From Sphingomonas donggukensis (lineage in GTDB: Bacteria > Pseudomonadota > Alphaproteobacteria > Sphingomonadales > Sphingomonadaceae), in the NCBI RefSeq assembly GCF_023674425.1, contig NZ_CP098401.1, positions 806,001-870,000 on the forward strand: DNA of 64,000 nt, written 5' to 3'. The notes under the pieces were generated by a model that worked only from the letters and a program-made list of their open reading frames with translations, made no database searches and was not told the origin of the DNA. Shown piece after piece: positions 18,301-27,047 of this stretch (position 1 is the stretch's first letter; each line of letters begins with the position of its first letter). The position numbers and the translations under genes were made by a program.

Positions 18301-18870
18301 TCAGGGGCTCGCGCGGGTCATTGCAGTCAGTGCGGCGCGGACCTCGGCATCGACCGGCGGCGGGCCTTCGCCCTGATGCAGCGACGACAGCCAGATGCCG
18401 TCGGTCGCCAGCCGCACGATCGCGCAGGGAACATTGTCGTCGGTCGCGGCATGTTCGGCGACCTGACGCGCGATCCATTCTGCCCAGCGTTGCTGGAGGT
18501 TGGGGTCGGCCAGCATGGCGAGGCACAGCGCGCGCGACGACACCGTCTCGTTCATGCGGTGATCGCCGAAAATGCCGTCGAGCAGCGCGCGGGTGAAGCG
18601 GCCATGCGGATCGGGATCGGCGGCCATCAGTTCGGCCAGCGTCTCCCCGGCATGCGCCATCATCTCATCCAGCACGCCGTCGATCAGTTCCTGACGAGAG
18701 GCGAAATGGTGGAACAGCCCGCCCTTGGTCACGCCCGCCGCGCGCGCGACGGCATCGACCGTCATCCGCGCCAGACCTTGGTCGCAGATCAGCACCGCGG
18801 CTGCATCGAGCAGCGCGGCGCGGACCTTCTTGGGATCCTTGCGACGTTCATATCCGCAGGGCGGGATCAT
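18301..18870 (-). CDS. TetR family transcriptional regulator of the efflux operon
   Basis: A 189-residue repressor-type protein. The N-terminal helix-turn-helix is AARMTVDAVARAAGVTKGGLFHHFASRQELIDGVL-like (about residues 34-68). The C-terminal ligand-binding half is helical, with a pattern typical of efflux-associated TetR proteins. It is the first gene of the efflux operon, 57 bases before the adaptor gene on the same strand, so it probably autoregulates the whole unit. A partly palindromic site lies 27-40 bases upstream. No strong ribosome-binding site is seen before the ATG at 18870, so the true start could be slightly downstream. Confidence 0.88.
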   Translation of the reverse strand: MIPPCGYERRKDPKKVRAALLDAAAVLICDQGLARMTVDAVARAAGVTKGGLFHHFASRQELIDGVLDEMMAHAGETLAELMAADPDPHGRFTRALLDGIFGDHRMNETVSSRALCLAMLADPNLQQRWAEWIARQVAEHAATDDNVPCAIVRLATDGIWLSSLHQGEGPPPVDAEVRAALTAMTRASP

Positions 18871-18896
18871 CGGGGAAGCGGCCTTGACATGCTGAA

Positions 18897-18910
18897 ACCG
18901 ACCGTCCGGT
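18897..18910. promoter_or_regulatory. Candidate TetR operator upstream of the efflux operon
   Basis: ACCGACCGTCCGGT has matching outer arms (ACCG/CGGT) and an imperfect core. It lies between the tetR start and minus-strand promoter-like sequence with TTGACC near 18930. A plus-strand TTGACA (18884-18889) also lies close by, pointing towards mobA. A repressor bound here could affect both directions. The call rests on symmetry and position only. Confidence 0.4.
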
Positions 18911-19025
18911 ATCTTTGGATGTGATCCAGGTCAATTGCAATCTTCGCACGTGCAGCATCGCGGTTTGGTAGCGGCAGCATGTCGGTCGTCCGTGACCGGC
19001 TGATGACAAGCGGCTAGCAAGAGGC

Positions 19026-19652
19026 ATGACCTTGCCACTCGAACCACGCCGAATTCTGGGTGCCGTCCTCGCCGGCGGGGCAGGGCGACGCTTCGGCAGC
19101 GACAAGGCGCTGGCGGTGCTGGCGGGGCGCCCGCTGATCGAACATGCCGCACGCGCGGTCGGCAAATGGGCGTCGCAGGTCGTCGTCTGCGGGCGGGAAT
19201 TCGGTGGCTATGCGTCCGTTGCGGATCGCCCGAGGCCGGGTCTCGGCCCGCTCGGAGCGATCAACGCGGCGCTCCACTTGGCCGCGGAACAGCACATGGC
19301 CGGGGTGCTGACGATCGCCTGCGACATTCCCGTGCTCCCGGATGAAGTGGCGGCGCGGTTGCTGCACGAACGACCAGCGGTCGCCGCCGGGCAGCCCCTG
19401 CTAGGCTATTGGCCCGTCGCACTGGCGGAGGTGCTGGACGCCTATCTCGCAACGGCGGAGGACCGATCGGTGTGGGGATGGGCGCGTCACGTCGGCGCCG
19501 TCGAGGTGGCGACGGCGGGGGTGCTGGCGAACGTCAACACCCCCGCCGATCTGGCCGAACTAGCCGAATACTGGCCGAGCGCGGATCAGGCGCCGACGTC
19601 TTCCAGCCGCGAAGGCTCGTGCATCGGGCAGCCGTTGACCCGCCCGCGATAA
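19026..19652 (+). CDS. mobA: Molybdenum cofactor guanylyltransferase MobA
   Basis: A 208-residue nucleotidyltransferase that joins GMP to Mo-molybdopterin to make the MGD cofactor used by DMSO-reductase-type enzymes. The signature loop is GAVLAGGAGRRFGSDKALAVLAG near the N-terminus (LAGG-x-x-x-R-x-G-x-DK), followed by CDIPVLP with the metal-binding Asp. The FdhF/YdeP molybdoenzyme and FdhD lie about 1.2 kb downstream on the same strand, so this fits as their cofactor supply. The last 67 bases overlap the 3' end of the convergent catalase-like gene. Confidence 0.88.
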   Translation: MTLPLEPRRILGAVLAGGAGRRFGSDKALAVLAGRPLIEHAARAVGKWASQVVVCGREFGGYASVADRPRPGLGPLGAINAALHLAAEQHMAGVLTIACDIPVLPDEVAARLLHERPAVAAGQPLLGYWPVALAEVLDAYLATAEDRSVWGWARHVGAVEVATAGVLANVNTPADLAELAEYWPSADQAPTSSSREGSCIGQPLTRPR

Positions 19653-20674
19653 TCCGCCGAGAATTCGTACGGAGACTTGCGGGCGCGATTGACTCCGCCG
19701 AGCGGCTGGTGCGCGGCAAGCCCATGCCACGGGCTGAACGCCAACGCGTCGTCGGTCGTCTCGGTCACGCCATGCTGCCACCCGATCTGGGGTTCGACGC
19801 GCAGCGTGCCGACGGTGCGGAACGGGCTCGCCTCCTCGTCCCAGACGGCGCTGGCATCCTCGATCGGCATGTCCTCCAGGTTCGTGCAGAGCTGCACGCG
19901 CAACTCCCACGTGCCGCCCTGTTCGATCAGCAGCTCGTTCACCGCCTCGCGGATGGCATCGGGGCGACCCGACGCATTGACCGTCTCGTCGGCGAAATCC
20001 TTGATCGCCGACGTCGGCACCAGCGAGAATTTCGCGATATAGTCGCCGTAGCGGAACGGCGTCTGCGAGTAATAGGTCGCGCCGAGCGGATGCACGGGCT
20101 TCGCGCCGCCGAGCGTCTGGAGGAACGAGGATTTGCCCCCGACCGCCTCCAGCGCGGCTTCGGCGCCGCGGGCCAGCGCCGACACCAGCTTCTTCGCGCC
20201 CTCGGCCTTGTCGGTGGTCTTGGCGAGCAGTTTCAGATTGCCGAGGAACGCTTTGGGGTCGGGCGCGGCGAACGCCGGGCCGTTGACCATGACGAAATCC
20301 TGCGTGCTGGCGTCCTCCGACCCCGGCAGTCGCTCGCCCTTCACGTCCAAAATCTTGAGCGCGAGCCCGCGCGGCAGCGAAATCGAGTCGTCCAGGATGT
20401 CGCCCGCGTTGGTCGACAGGCGCAGGATCGCCTCGTGCTCACCCGGCTCCGCGAACATGCCCTGCGCCAGCTCGGGCGGCAGGTTGTCGGCGACCGTGAA
20501 GGTGCCGCGCGCGATGCCGTGACCCTTGGCATGCACCGCGCGCAGGCCGTGGCCGGTGTCGGCGGATGTGGTGTCCAGGATGATCTTGAACTGCTCGTTC
20601 AGCCCGCGGATCGTCTCCGCCTCATCGGCTGCGGGCGTTTCGATCGCGGGCGTATAGCGGATAGGCTGATCCAT
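19586..20674 (-). CDS. Catalase-like heme protein
   Basis: A 362-residue member of the catalase fold, in the shorter y4iL-like branch and not the KatE/KatA type. The distal region reads RAVHAKGHGIARGTFTV, matching the catalase VHAxGxxxxGxF signature with its catalytic His. DFVMVNGPAFAAPDPKAFL matches the next conserved block. Members are found with lipid- or peroxide-metabolising functions, so true catalase activity is not assured. AAGGAG lies before the ATG at 20674. There is no signal peptide, so it is probably cytoplasmic. It converges with mobA and overlaps it by 67 bases. Confidence 0.82.
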   Translation of the reverse strand: MDQPIRYTPAIETPAADEAETIRGLNEQFKIILDTTSADTGHGLRAVHAKGHGIARGTFTVADNLPPELAQGMFAEPGEHEAILRLSTNAGDILDDSISLPRGLALKILDVKGERLPGSEDASTQDFVMVNGPAFAAPDPKAFLGNLKLLAKTTDKAEGAKKLVSALARGAEAALEAVGGKSSFLQTLGGAKPVHPLGATYYSQTPFRYGDYIAKFSLVPTSAIKDFADETVNASGRPDAIREAVNELLIEQGGTWELRVQLCTNLEDMPIEDASAVWDEEASPFRTVGTLRVEPQIGWQHGVTETTDDALAFSPWHGLAAHQPLGGVNRARKSPYEFSADYRGRVNGCPMHEPSRLEDVGA

Positions 20675-20804
20675 GTTAACTCCTTGAGCAAGGCGGGCGT
20701 TTCCACTCGCTCAACCCGCGCCGACCGCCGCCGTTCCGCGACACCCGCAATGGACGCAACCGGGTAAGGGGCGTAGCGTTTAGCCGCTGGGAGACGTGAC
20801 CGAG

Positions 20805-23093
20805 ATGGCTAAGCAACAGTTCGACAACCCCGATCTGACACCGTTCAAGGGGCCGGCGGGCGGATGGGGGTCGCTGCGCTCGGTCGCCGAAATCCTGCCG
20901 CGCGAGCGGGTGTCGCCGGAGGCGGTGCGCGAGCTGGTGCGCCAGAACAAGCCGGACGGCTTCGCCTGCGTCAGTTGCGCGTGGCCGAAGCCCGCCGACC
21001 ACCACCCCGCCGAATTCTGCGAAGAGGGCGCCAAGGCGACGGCGTGGGAGCTGACCGGCTATCGCACCACGCCCGAATTCTTCGCGAAGCACACGCTGAC
21101 CGAGCTGCGCAGCTGGAGCGACTATGCGCTGGAGCAGCATGGCCGGCTGACGCACCCGCTACGCTACGATGCGGCGACCGACCGCTATGTCGCGTGTGCG
21201 TGGGACGAGGCGTTCGATACCATCGCCGCGGCGCTGAAGCCGCTCGATCCGAAATCGGTGGTGTTCTACGCCTCGGGACGCGCCAGCCTCGAAACCTCGT
21301 ACATGTACGGCCTGATGGCGCGGATGTTCGGCAACCAGAACCTGCCCGACAGTTCGAACATGTGCCACGAGTCCACTTCGGTCGGGCTGAAGGCGGCGAT
21401 CGGCGTGCCGGTGGGCACCACCCAGCTGCGCGATTTCGAGGTGTGCGACCTCGTCATGATCTTCGGTCACAACATCGGGTCGAACGCACCACGGATGCTC
21501 CACCCGTTGCGTTCCGCCCGCAAGCGCGGGTGCGAGGTGATCGCGGTCAATCCCCTGCGCGAGCGTGGTCTGGAGCGGTTCACCGATCCGCAGAATCCGG
21601 TCGAGATGACGCTGCTGAAGGAATCGAACATCGCCACCCAGTTCATCCAGGTGAAGGCGGGCGGCGACCTGGCGGTGATGATGGGGATCGCCAAATATCT
21701 GGTCGAGTGGGACGATGCCGCGCTGACGGCGGGCAGCCCGGCAGTGCTCGACCACGACTTTATCGCCGAGCATACCCACGGCTTCGACGCGTTCGTGGCC
21801 AAGGTGCGCGGTGCGGAGTGGCCGGCGATCGAAGCCGAGGCGGGCGTGCCGCTGGCCGAGATCGAGGCGGCGGCGCGGCGCTATGCCAAGGCGCGGGCGG
21901 TGATGGCGGTGTACGGCATGGGCCTGACCCAGCATGTGAAGGGCGTCGAGAACGTCCGCATGCTCGTCAACCTGCTGCTGATGCGCGGCAACATCGGCAA
22001 GCCCGGCGCGGGGCCGACGCCGGTGCGCGGCCATTCCAACGTGCAGGGGCAGCGCACGGTCGGCATCACGGAGAAGACCGAGCTGGTCCCGGTCGCGAAG
22101 CTGAAGGCCCAATTCGGTTTCGATCCGCCGACTGAAAAGGGATTGGACACCGTCGAGACGTGTCGCGGTGTGATCGACGGATCGGTGAAGGCGGTGATCG
22201 GCCTGGGCGGCAATTTCCTGCGCGCGGTGCCGGAGACTGCGGCGATGGAGGCGGCGTGGCCGAAGCTCGACGTGTCGGTGCAGATCGCGACGAAGCTCAA
22301 TCGCAACCACCTGTTCGCAGGGCGCGTGACGTACCTGCTGCCCTGCCTCGGCCGGATCGAGCGCGATGTGCAGGCGTCGGGCGAGCAGGCGGTGTCGGTC
22401 GAGGATTCGACCAGCTGCATCCACGGTTCGCGCGGCAAGGCGTCGCCGGCCAGCCCGCACCTGCTGTCCGAACCGGCGATCGTCGGCGCGCTGGCGAAGC
22501 GGTTGCTGCCGCCGAATCCGCGGATCGACTGGGATGCGTGGGTCGGTGATTACGCCCTGATCCGCGACGCGATCGAGGAAACGTATCCGGAGATATTCCC
22601 CGATTTCAACGCGCGGATGTTCACGCCCGGCGGCTTCTGGAAGGGCAACAAGGCCGCCGAGCGCATCTGGCTGACGAAGAGCGGCAAGGCCGAATTCCTG
22701 GCGCCTGAGGGATTGTCGGCGACGGGATTCGCGGATGCCGATCGGCGGTTCCGGCTGATGACGTTGCGCTCGAACGATCAGTTCAACACGACGGTCTATG
22801 GCTATCACGACCGGTTCCGCGGCGTGAAGGGCACCCGCGACGTGCTTTTCATCAACCGCGCGGACATGGCCGAGATGCAGCTGGCCGAGGGGCAGATCGT
22901 CGCGCTGGAAAGCGATGCCGGCGACGGGGTCGCGCGGCGGCGCGACGGGCTGATCGTTCACGCCTACGACATTCCGCGCGGATGCTTGGGCGCCTATTAT
23001 CCCGAGTGCAACGTGCTGATGCCGGTCGAGCATCATGCCGATGAAAGCCACGTGCCCGCCGCCAAGAGCGTCCCGGTGCGGCTGGTCGCGTGA
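20805..23093 (+). CDS. FdhF/YdeP family molybdopterin oxidoreductase
   Basis: A 762-residue molybdopterin enzyme of the YdeP group, related to formate dehydrogenase H alpha chains. Early residues include the pair C55-V-S-C58 (FACVSCAWPKP). MPT-binding blocks follow: SGRASLETSYMYGLMARMFG, SSNMCHESTSVGLK and MRGNIGKPGAGPTPVRGHSNVQG. The C-terminal dinucleotide-binding domain begins near TLRSNDQFNTTVYGYHDRFRG. YdeP-type proteins often lack other subunits, and none is encoded here. The ATG at 20805 is preferred over GTG at 20796 because GGGAG (20789-20793) is better spaced from it. It overlaps fdhD by four bases. Formate as substrate is not certain; in E. coli YdeP is linked to acid resistance. 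Confidence 0.87.
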   Translation: MAKQQFDNPDLTPFKGPAGGWGSLRSVAEILPRERVSPEAVRELVRQNKPDGFACVSCAWPKPADHHPAEFCEEGAKATAWELTGYRTTPEFFAKHTLTELRSWSDYALEQHGRLTHPLRYDAATDRYVACAWDEAFDTIAAALKPLDPKSVVFYASGRASLETSYMYGLMARMFGNQNLPDSSNMCHESTSVGLKAAIGVPVGTTQLRDFEVCDLVMIFGHNIGSNAPRMLHPLRSARKRGCEVIAVNPLRERGLERFTDPQNPVEMTLLKESNIATQFIQVKAGGDLAVMMGIAKYLVEWDDAALTAGSPAVLDHDFIAEHTHGFDAFVAKVRGAEWPAIEAEAGVPLAEIEAAARRYAKARAVMAVYGMGLTQHVKGVENVRMLVNLLLMRGNIGKPGAGPTPVRGHSNVQGQRTVGITEKTELVPVAKLKAQFGFDPPTEKGLDTVETCRGVIDGSVKAVIGLGGNFLRAVPETAAMEAAWPKLDVSVQIATKLNRNHLFAGRVTYLLPCLGRIERDVQASGEQAVSVEDSTSCIHGSRGKASPASPHLLSEPAIVGALAKRLLPPNPRIDWDAWVGDYALIRDAIEETYPEIFPDFNARMFTPGGFWKGNKAAERIWLTKSGKAEFLAPEGLSATGFADADRRFRLMTLRSNDQFNTTVYGYHDRFRGVKGTRDVLFINRADMAEMQLAEGQIVALESDAGDGVARRRDGLIVHAYDIPRGCLGAYYPECNVLMPVEHHADESHVPAAKSVPVRLVA

Positions 23094-23908
23094 CCGGCGC
23101 GCGCGCGGGCGGCTTCGCGGAGCGTGGCGCGGACGGCACGATCCGCGACGTGACCCGTGCGGTCGCGGAGGAAGTGCCGGTCGCGATCGAGGTGAACGGC
23201 ATCGGCTATGCCGTGCTGATGGCGACGCCGGTCGACCTCGACGATCTCGCGCACGGTTTCGTGCTGTCCGAACGGCTGGCCGACGGAACGAGGGACATCG
23301 TCGATATCGATCGCCATGCGACCGCCGGCGGCACGATCCTGCGCGTGACGCTGGCCGATCGGGTCTCGGCGCGCATCCACGGCCGCGTGCGGCACCGCAC
23401 GTCGGAATCAGGATGCGGATTGTGCGGGATCGAGAATCTGGAGCAGGCGATGCGCCCGCTGCCGCCGGTACGGGCGCGGACGCAGGCCGATGACGCCGCG
23501 GTGTTCGCGGCGCTCGCTGCCCTGCGCGATCACCAGCCGCTCAGCCGCGCGACCGGCGCCGTCCACGCCGCGGCGCTGTGTTCAGACCGCGGCGCGATCC
23601 GGCTGGTCCGCGAGGATGTCGGGCGGCACAATGCGCTCGACAAGCTGATCGGGGCGATGGCGCGGTCCGGGTATCGCTGGGACGGCGGCTTCGCGATCGT
23701 TTCCTCGCGCTGCTCCTACGAACTGGTCGAGAAAGCGGTGCTGGCGGGGTGCCCGATGCTGGTCGCGATATCGGCGCCGACCGCCCTGGCGCTGGAGCGC
23801 GCGCGTGCGGCGGGCCTGGAGCTGCGGGTGCTGGCACGGTCGGATTCGATGCTGGCCGATGCGTTGCCGGCACCGGAACGAGTCGACGCTGCCGTGGCAA
23901 TGGCCTAG
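23090..23908 (+). CDS. fdhD: Formate dehydrogenase accessory sulfurtransferase FdhD
   Basis: A 272-residue sulfurtransferase that passes sulfur from a cysteine desulfurase to the Mo-bisMGD cofactor before it is inserted into formate-dehydrogenase-type enzymes. The redox pair is C109-G-L-C112 in ESGCGLCGIENL, the CxxC loop of the family. VREDVGRHNALDKLIGA and SSRCSYELVEKA are further conserved blocks. The GTG start overlaps the stop of the molybdoenzyme gene (GTGA), so the two are translationally coupled and FdhD almost certainly serves that enzyme. Confidence 0.93.
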   Translation: MTGARAGGFAERGADGTIRDVTRAVAEEVPVAIEVNGIGYAVLMATPVDLDDLAHGFVLSERLADGTRDIVDIDRHATAGGTILRVTLADRVSARIHGRVRHRTSESGCGLCGIENLEQAMRPLPPVRARTQADDAAVFAALAALRDHQPLSRATGAVHAAALCSDRGAIRLVREDVGRHNALDKLIGAMARSGYRWDGGFAIVSSRCSYELVEKAVLAGCPMLVAISAPTALALERARAAGLELRVLARSDSMLADALPAPERVDAAVAMA

Positions 23909-23919
23909 CTGCGCCCGTC

Positions 23920-24483
23920 ATGCCCGTGTTCGACGTCCGCACGCACCTGAAATCGGCGACCGCCGCGTGGCACGACCGCGTGGAAGCGGCATTCGGTCGC
24001 GCGGACCTCGGCACGCGCAGCGGGTACGCCGCGTTCCTGCGCGCGCAGGCGGCGGCGCATCTGCCGGTCGAGGCTGCGCTGGAGGCGGCGGGCGTGCGCG
24101 GCGTCCTGCCCGACTGGGATCGTCGCACGCGCGCGGCGGCTCTGCGCGCCGACCTTACCGAGCTGGGCGTGGCCGCGCCCCCATTGCTGGCCGCGCCGGC
24201 GATTGCGGGAACCGCGCAGATCCTCGGCAGCGTCTATGTCCTCGAAGGATCGCGGCTGGGCGGTGCGATGCTGAAGCGCGGGGTGCCGGCGGAACTTCCC
24301 CAGCGGTTTCTGGGTTCGGTCGATTCGAAATTGTGGCGCGACTTGCTGGCATTGCTCGACATCCATCTGCCGGATCCCGAAGATCGGGACGATGCCGTCG
24401 CGGCGGCGATCGCGGTGTTCCGGACGTTCGAGCACGCCGGCACGGCATATCTGAAGGCGGACGATCTTGAAGGCAGCATCTGA
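23920..24483 (+). CDS. Biliverdin-producing heme oxygenase (BphO type)
   Basis: A 187-residue heme oxygenase that opens heme to biliverdin, the chromophore of the phytochrome encoded next. The proximal histidine is H18 in TAAWHDRVEAAFG. The distal helix is seen as ILGSVYVLEGSRLGGAML, with the glycine-rich kink typical of BphO proteins. It starts 11 bases after fdhD, and its 3' end overlaps the phytochrome gene by 17 bases. It is thus co-transcribed with, and probably coupled to, bphP. Iron recycling is a secondary possibility. Confidence 0.9.
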   Translation: MPVFDVRTHLKSATAAWHDRVEAAFGRADLGTRSGYAAFLRAQAAAHLPVEAALEAAGVRGVLPDWDRRTRAAALRADLTELGVAAPPLLAAPAIAGTAQILGSVYVLEGSRLGGAMLKRGVPAELPQRFLGSVDSKLWRDLLALLDIHLPDPEDRDDAVAAAIAVFRTFEHAGTAYLKADDLEGSI

Positions 24484-27046
24484 TCCGGTCGACCTGACCA
24501 ACTGCGACCGCGAACCGATCCATATCCTGGGCGCGATCCAGCCGATCGGGTTTCTGATCGCGCTGACCGCCGACTGGATCGTCGCGCGGACGTCGGCGAA
24601 CGTCGCCGAGTTCATCGGTCTTTCGCCAGAGGCGCTGATCGGCACGCCTCTCGCGGATGTCGTCGACGCCAAGGTGATCCACGACCTGCGCAACCGCACG
24701 ACGATGCTGCGCAGCCCCGACGCCGTCGAGCGGATCTTCGCATGTGAACTGATACCGGGATCGCCGCGGTTCGACGTCGCCATCCACATGAGCGGCGGAT
24801 CGGTGGTGATCGAGGCCGAACCCGCCAGCGGCGCGCAGGGCGACGCCACGGGCACGATGCGGTCGATGATCGCGCGACTGGACCAGTGCGCCAACTTGCC
24901 CGCCTTCTTCCGCGAAGGTGCGCGTCAGGTCCGCGCGCTGATCGGGTTCGACCGTGTGATGGTGTACCGCTTCGCGCAGGACGGATCGGGCGAAGTGGTC
25001 GCCGAGGCGGTGAAGGCCGGGATCGGCAGCTTCATGGGCCTGCGTTATCCGGCCAGCGACATCCCGGTACAGGCGCGCGAACTCTACAAGCGCAATCTGT
25101 TGCGCATCATCACCGACGTCGATGCCGATCCGGTGCGCATCGTACCGGAGCGCGACGAGCAGGGCCGCCCGCTCGACCTGTCGCTGTCGATCCTGCGGTC
25201 GGTGTCGCCGATCCACATCGAATATCTGAAGAACATGGGCGTCGCCGCGTCGATGTCGCTGTCGATCATCGTCGATGGAAGACTGTGGGGGCTGTTCGCC
25301 TGCCACCATTACGCGCCGCGCTGCCCGTCGTTCGAGCGGCGGTCGGTCAGCGAGCTATTCGCGCAGATGTTCTCGATGCGCCTCGAAAGCCGCGAACGGC
25401 AGGAGACGGTCGAATATGAGCGGCGCGCGCGCGACATTTCCGACCAGCTGCTGGGCGCGGTCGCTTCGGACGACGCCCTGCTGAAGGATCCCGACTGGCT
25501 GGGCGACATCCTGACCCACGCGATCCCGGCGGACGGCGTAGCGGTGTGGCTGGCCGGCAATTACGCGTTTTCCGGGGTGACGCCCCCGACCGAGGGCTTT
25601 CGCAAGATCGTCCGCGCGCTGAACGCGACCGCGGCGGGAAAGGTCTTCGCGACCGACCACATCGCCTCGATCGTGCCGGAGGCGAAGGACTTCGCCGCCG
25701 ACGCGGCGGGGATGCTCGCCATCCCGATTTCGCGATCGCCGCGCGACTACGTCGTGCTGTTCCGTTCCGAGATGGTGCGATCGGTGCGCTGGGCCGGCGA
25801 CCCGCACAAGCCGGTCGAATACGGCCCGAACGGCCCGCGCCTGACCCCGCGCGAAAGCTTTGCCGAGTGGAAGGAGCTGGTGGAGGGCAAGTCCGAGCCG
25901 TTCACCCCGTCCGAGCTGCGCGTCGCCGAGACGCTGCGCGCGACCCTGATCGAAGTGGTGCTGCGCCTGGCCGACGAAGCGTCTGCCGAGCGGCGCCAGG
26001 CAGGTGCGCGGCAGGAAGTGCTGATCGCCGAGCTGAACCACCGCGTCCGCAACATCCTGGGCCTCATCCGCGGCCTGATCCGACAGTCGCAGCCATCGGA
26101 TGAGGTCGTGAAGGACTTCGTGAAGATGGTCGACGGGCGCATCCATGCGCTCGCGCGGGCGCACAACCAGATCACCGACGATCACTGGGGACCGGCGCCG
26201 ATGCAGGCGCTGATCGACGCGGAAGCAGCGGCTTTCGTCGACGAACATGAGCGGGTGGTGTCGGAGGGCGAGCCGGTGATGCTCAATCCCCAAGCCTATT
26301 CGACGATGGCACTGGTGATCCACGAACTGGTCACCAACTCGACGAAATACGGCAGCCTGTCGGTGCCGGAAGGAAAGGTCACGATCAGCTGGGACCGGGT
26401 CGAGGGCGGCGACCTGACGATCCGCTGGCGCGAAACCGGCGGCCCGCCGGTCGTGGCGCCGACGCGCAAGGGCTTCGGCACCACGATCATCGATCGCTCG
26501 GTCCCCTATGATCTGGGAGGCGACGCGCGGATCGACTATGCGATGGACGGGGTGGAGGCGGTGTTCCGGATACCGGGCCGTCATGTTTCGAACGCCAAGG
26601 TGGCAGCCGGTCCGGCAGTCCGTTTCCCGCGGTCCAGCGTCGGCCACAGCGCACCGGCGCCTGATGCGGTATTCGCCGGACAGGACGTGCTGCTGCTCGA
26701 AGACAGCCTGATCATCGCGCTGGATGCGGAGGATATCGCGACGCGGCTTGGCGCGGCGTCGGTGTCGACCGCGGCGTCGATCGATGCGGCACTCGACATC
26801 ATCGAGGGCGCGCGCCCGAGTGTCGCGATGCTCGACATCAATCTGGGCGATCACACCAGCTTCCCGGTCGCCGACCGGTTGCACGAACTCGGCATTCCGT
26901 TCCTGTTCGCGACCGGTTACGGCGAGCAGGCGCAACTGCCCGATCCGCACCGCGGGCGCATGGTAGTACAGAAGCCCTACACCCTGGAGAATGTCGCGCG
27001 GGCGATGCACGACCTGCTCGGCCTGCCCGACGCCGCCGTCGCCTGA
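24467..27046 (+). CDS. bphP: Bacteriophytochrome histidine kinase with C-terminal receiver domain
   Basis: An 859-residue red/far-red photoreceptor. The biliverdin-attachment cysteine is C13 in the N-terminal tail (LTNCDREPIHILGAIQP). A PAS2 domain follows, then a GAF domain with RYPASDIPVQARELY and a PHY domain with the tongue motif PRESF. The kinase is of the HWE/HisKA_2 type, with phospho-accepting H525 in ELNHRVRNIL and later an ATP-binding domain. A receiver domain occupies about residues 740-859, with acidic E745/D746, phospho-acceptor D790 (MLDINLGD) and the Lys in VVQKPY. Light signalling may therefore pass within one polypeptide. The start is TTG after AAGGCGG (24454-24460) and overlaps bphO. 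Confidence 0.94.
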   Translation: MKAASDPVDLTNCDREPIHILGAIQPIGFLIALTADWIVARTSANVAEFIGLSPEALIGTPLADVVDAKVIHDLRNRTTMLRSPDAVERIFACELIPGSPRFDVAIHMSGGSVVIEAEPASGAQGDATGTMRSMIARLDQCANLPAFFREGARQVRALIGFDRVMVYRFAQDGSGEVVAEAVKAGIGSFMGLRYPASDIPVQARELYKRNLLRIITDVDADPVRIVPERDEQGRPLDLSLSILRSVSPIHIEYLKNMGVAASMSLSIIVDGRLWGLFACHHYAPRCPSFERRSVSELFAQMFSMRLESRERQETVEYERRARDISDQLLGAVASDDALLKDPDWLGDILTHAIPADGVAVWLAGNYAFSGVTPPTEGFRKIVRALNATAAGKVFATDHIASIVPEAKDFAADAAGMLAIPISRSPRDYVVLFRSEMVRSVRWAGDPHKPVEYGPNGPRLTPRESFAEWKELVEGKSEPFTPSELRVAETLRATLIEVVLRLADEASAERRQAGARQEVLIAELNHRVRNILGLIRGLIRQSQPSDEVVKDFVKMVDGRIHALARAHNQITDDHWGPAPMQALIDAEAAAFVDEHERVVSEGEPVMLNPQAYSTMALVIHELVTNSTKYGSLSVPEGKVTISWDRVEGGDLTIRWRETGGPPVVAPTRKGFGTTIIDRSVPYDLGGDARIDYAMDGVEAVFRIPGRHVSNAKVAAGPAVRFPRSSVGHSAPAPDAVFAGQDVLLLEDSLIIALDAEDIATRLGAASVSTAASIDAALDIIEGARPSVAMLDINLGDHTSFPVADRLHELGIPFLFATGYGEQAQLPDPHRGRMVVQKPYTLENVARAMHDLLGLPDAAVA

Positions 27047-27047
27047 C

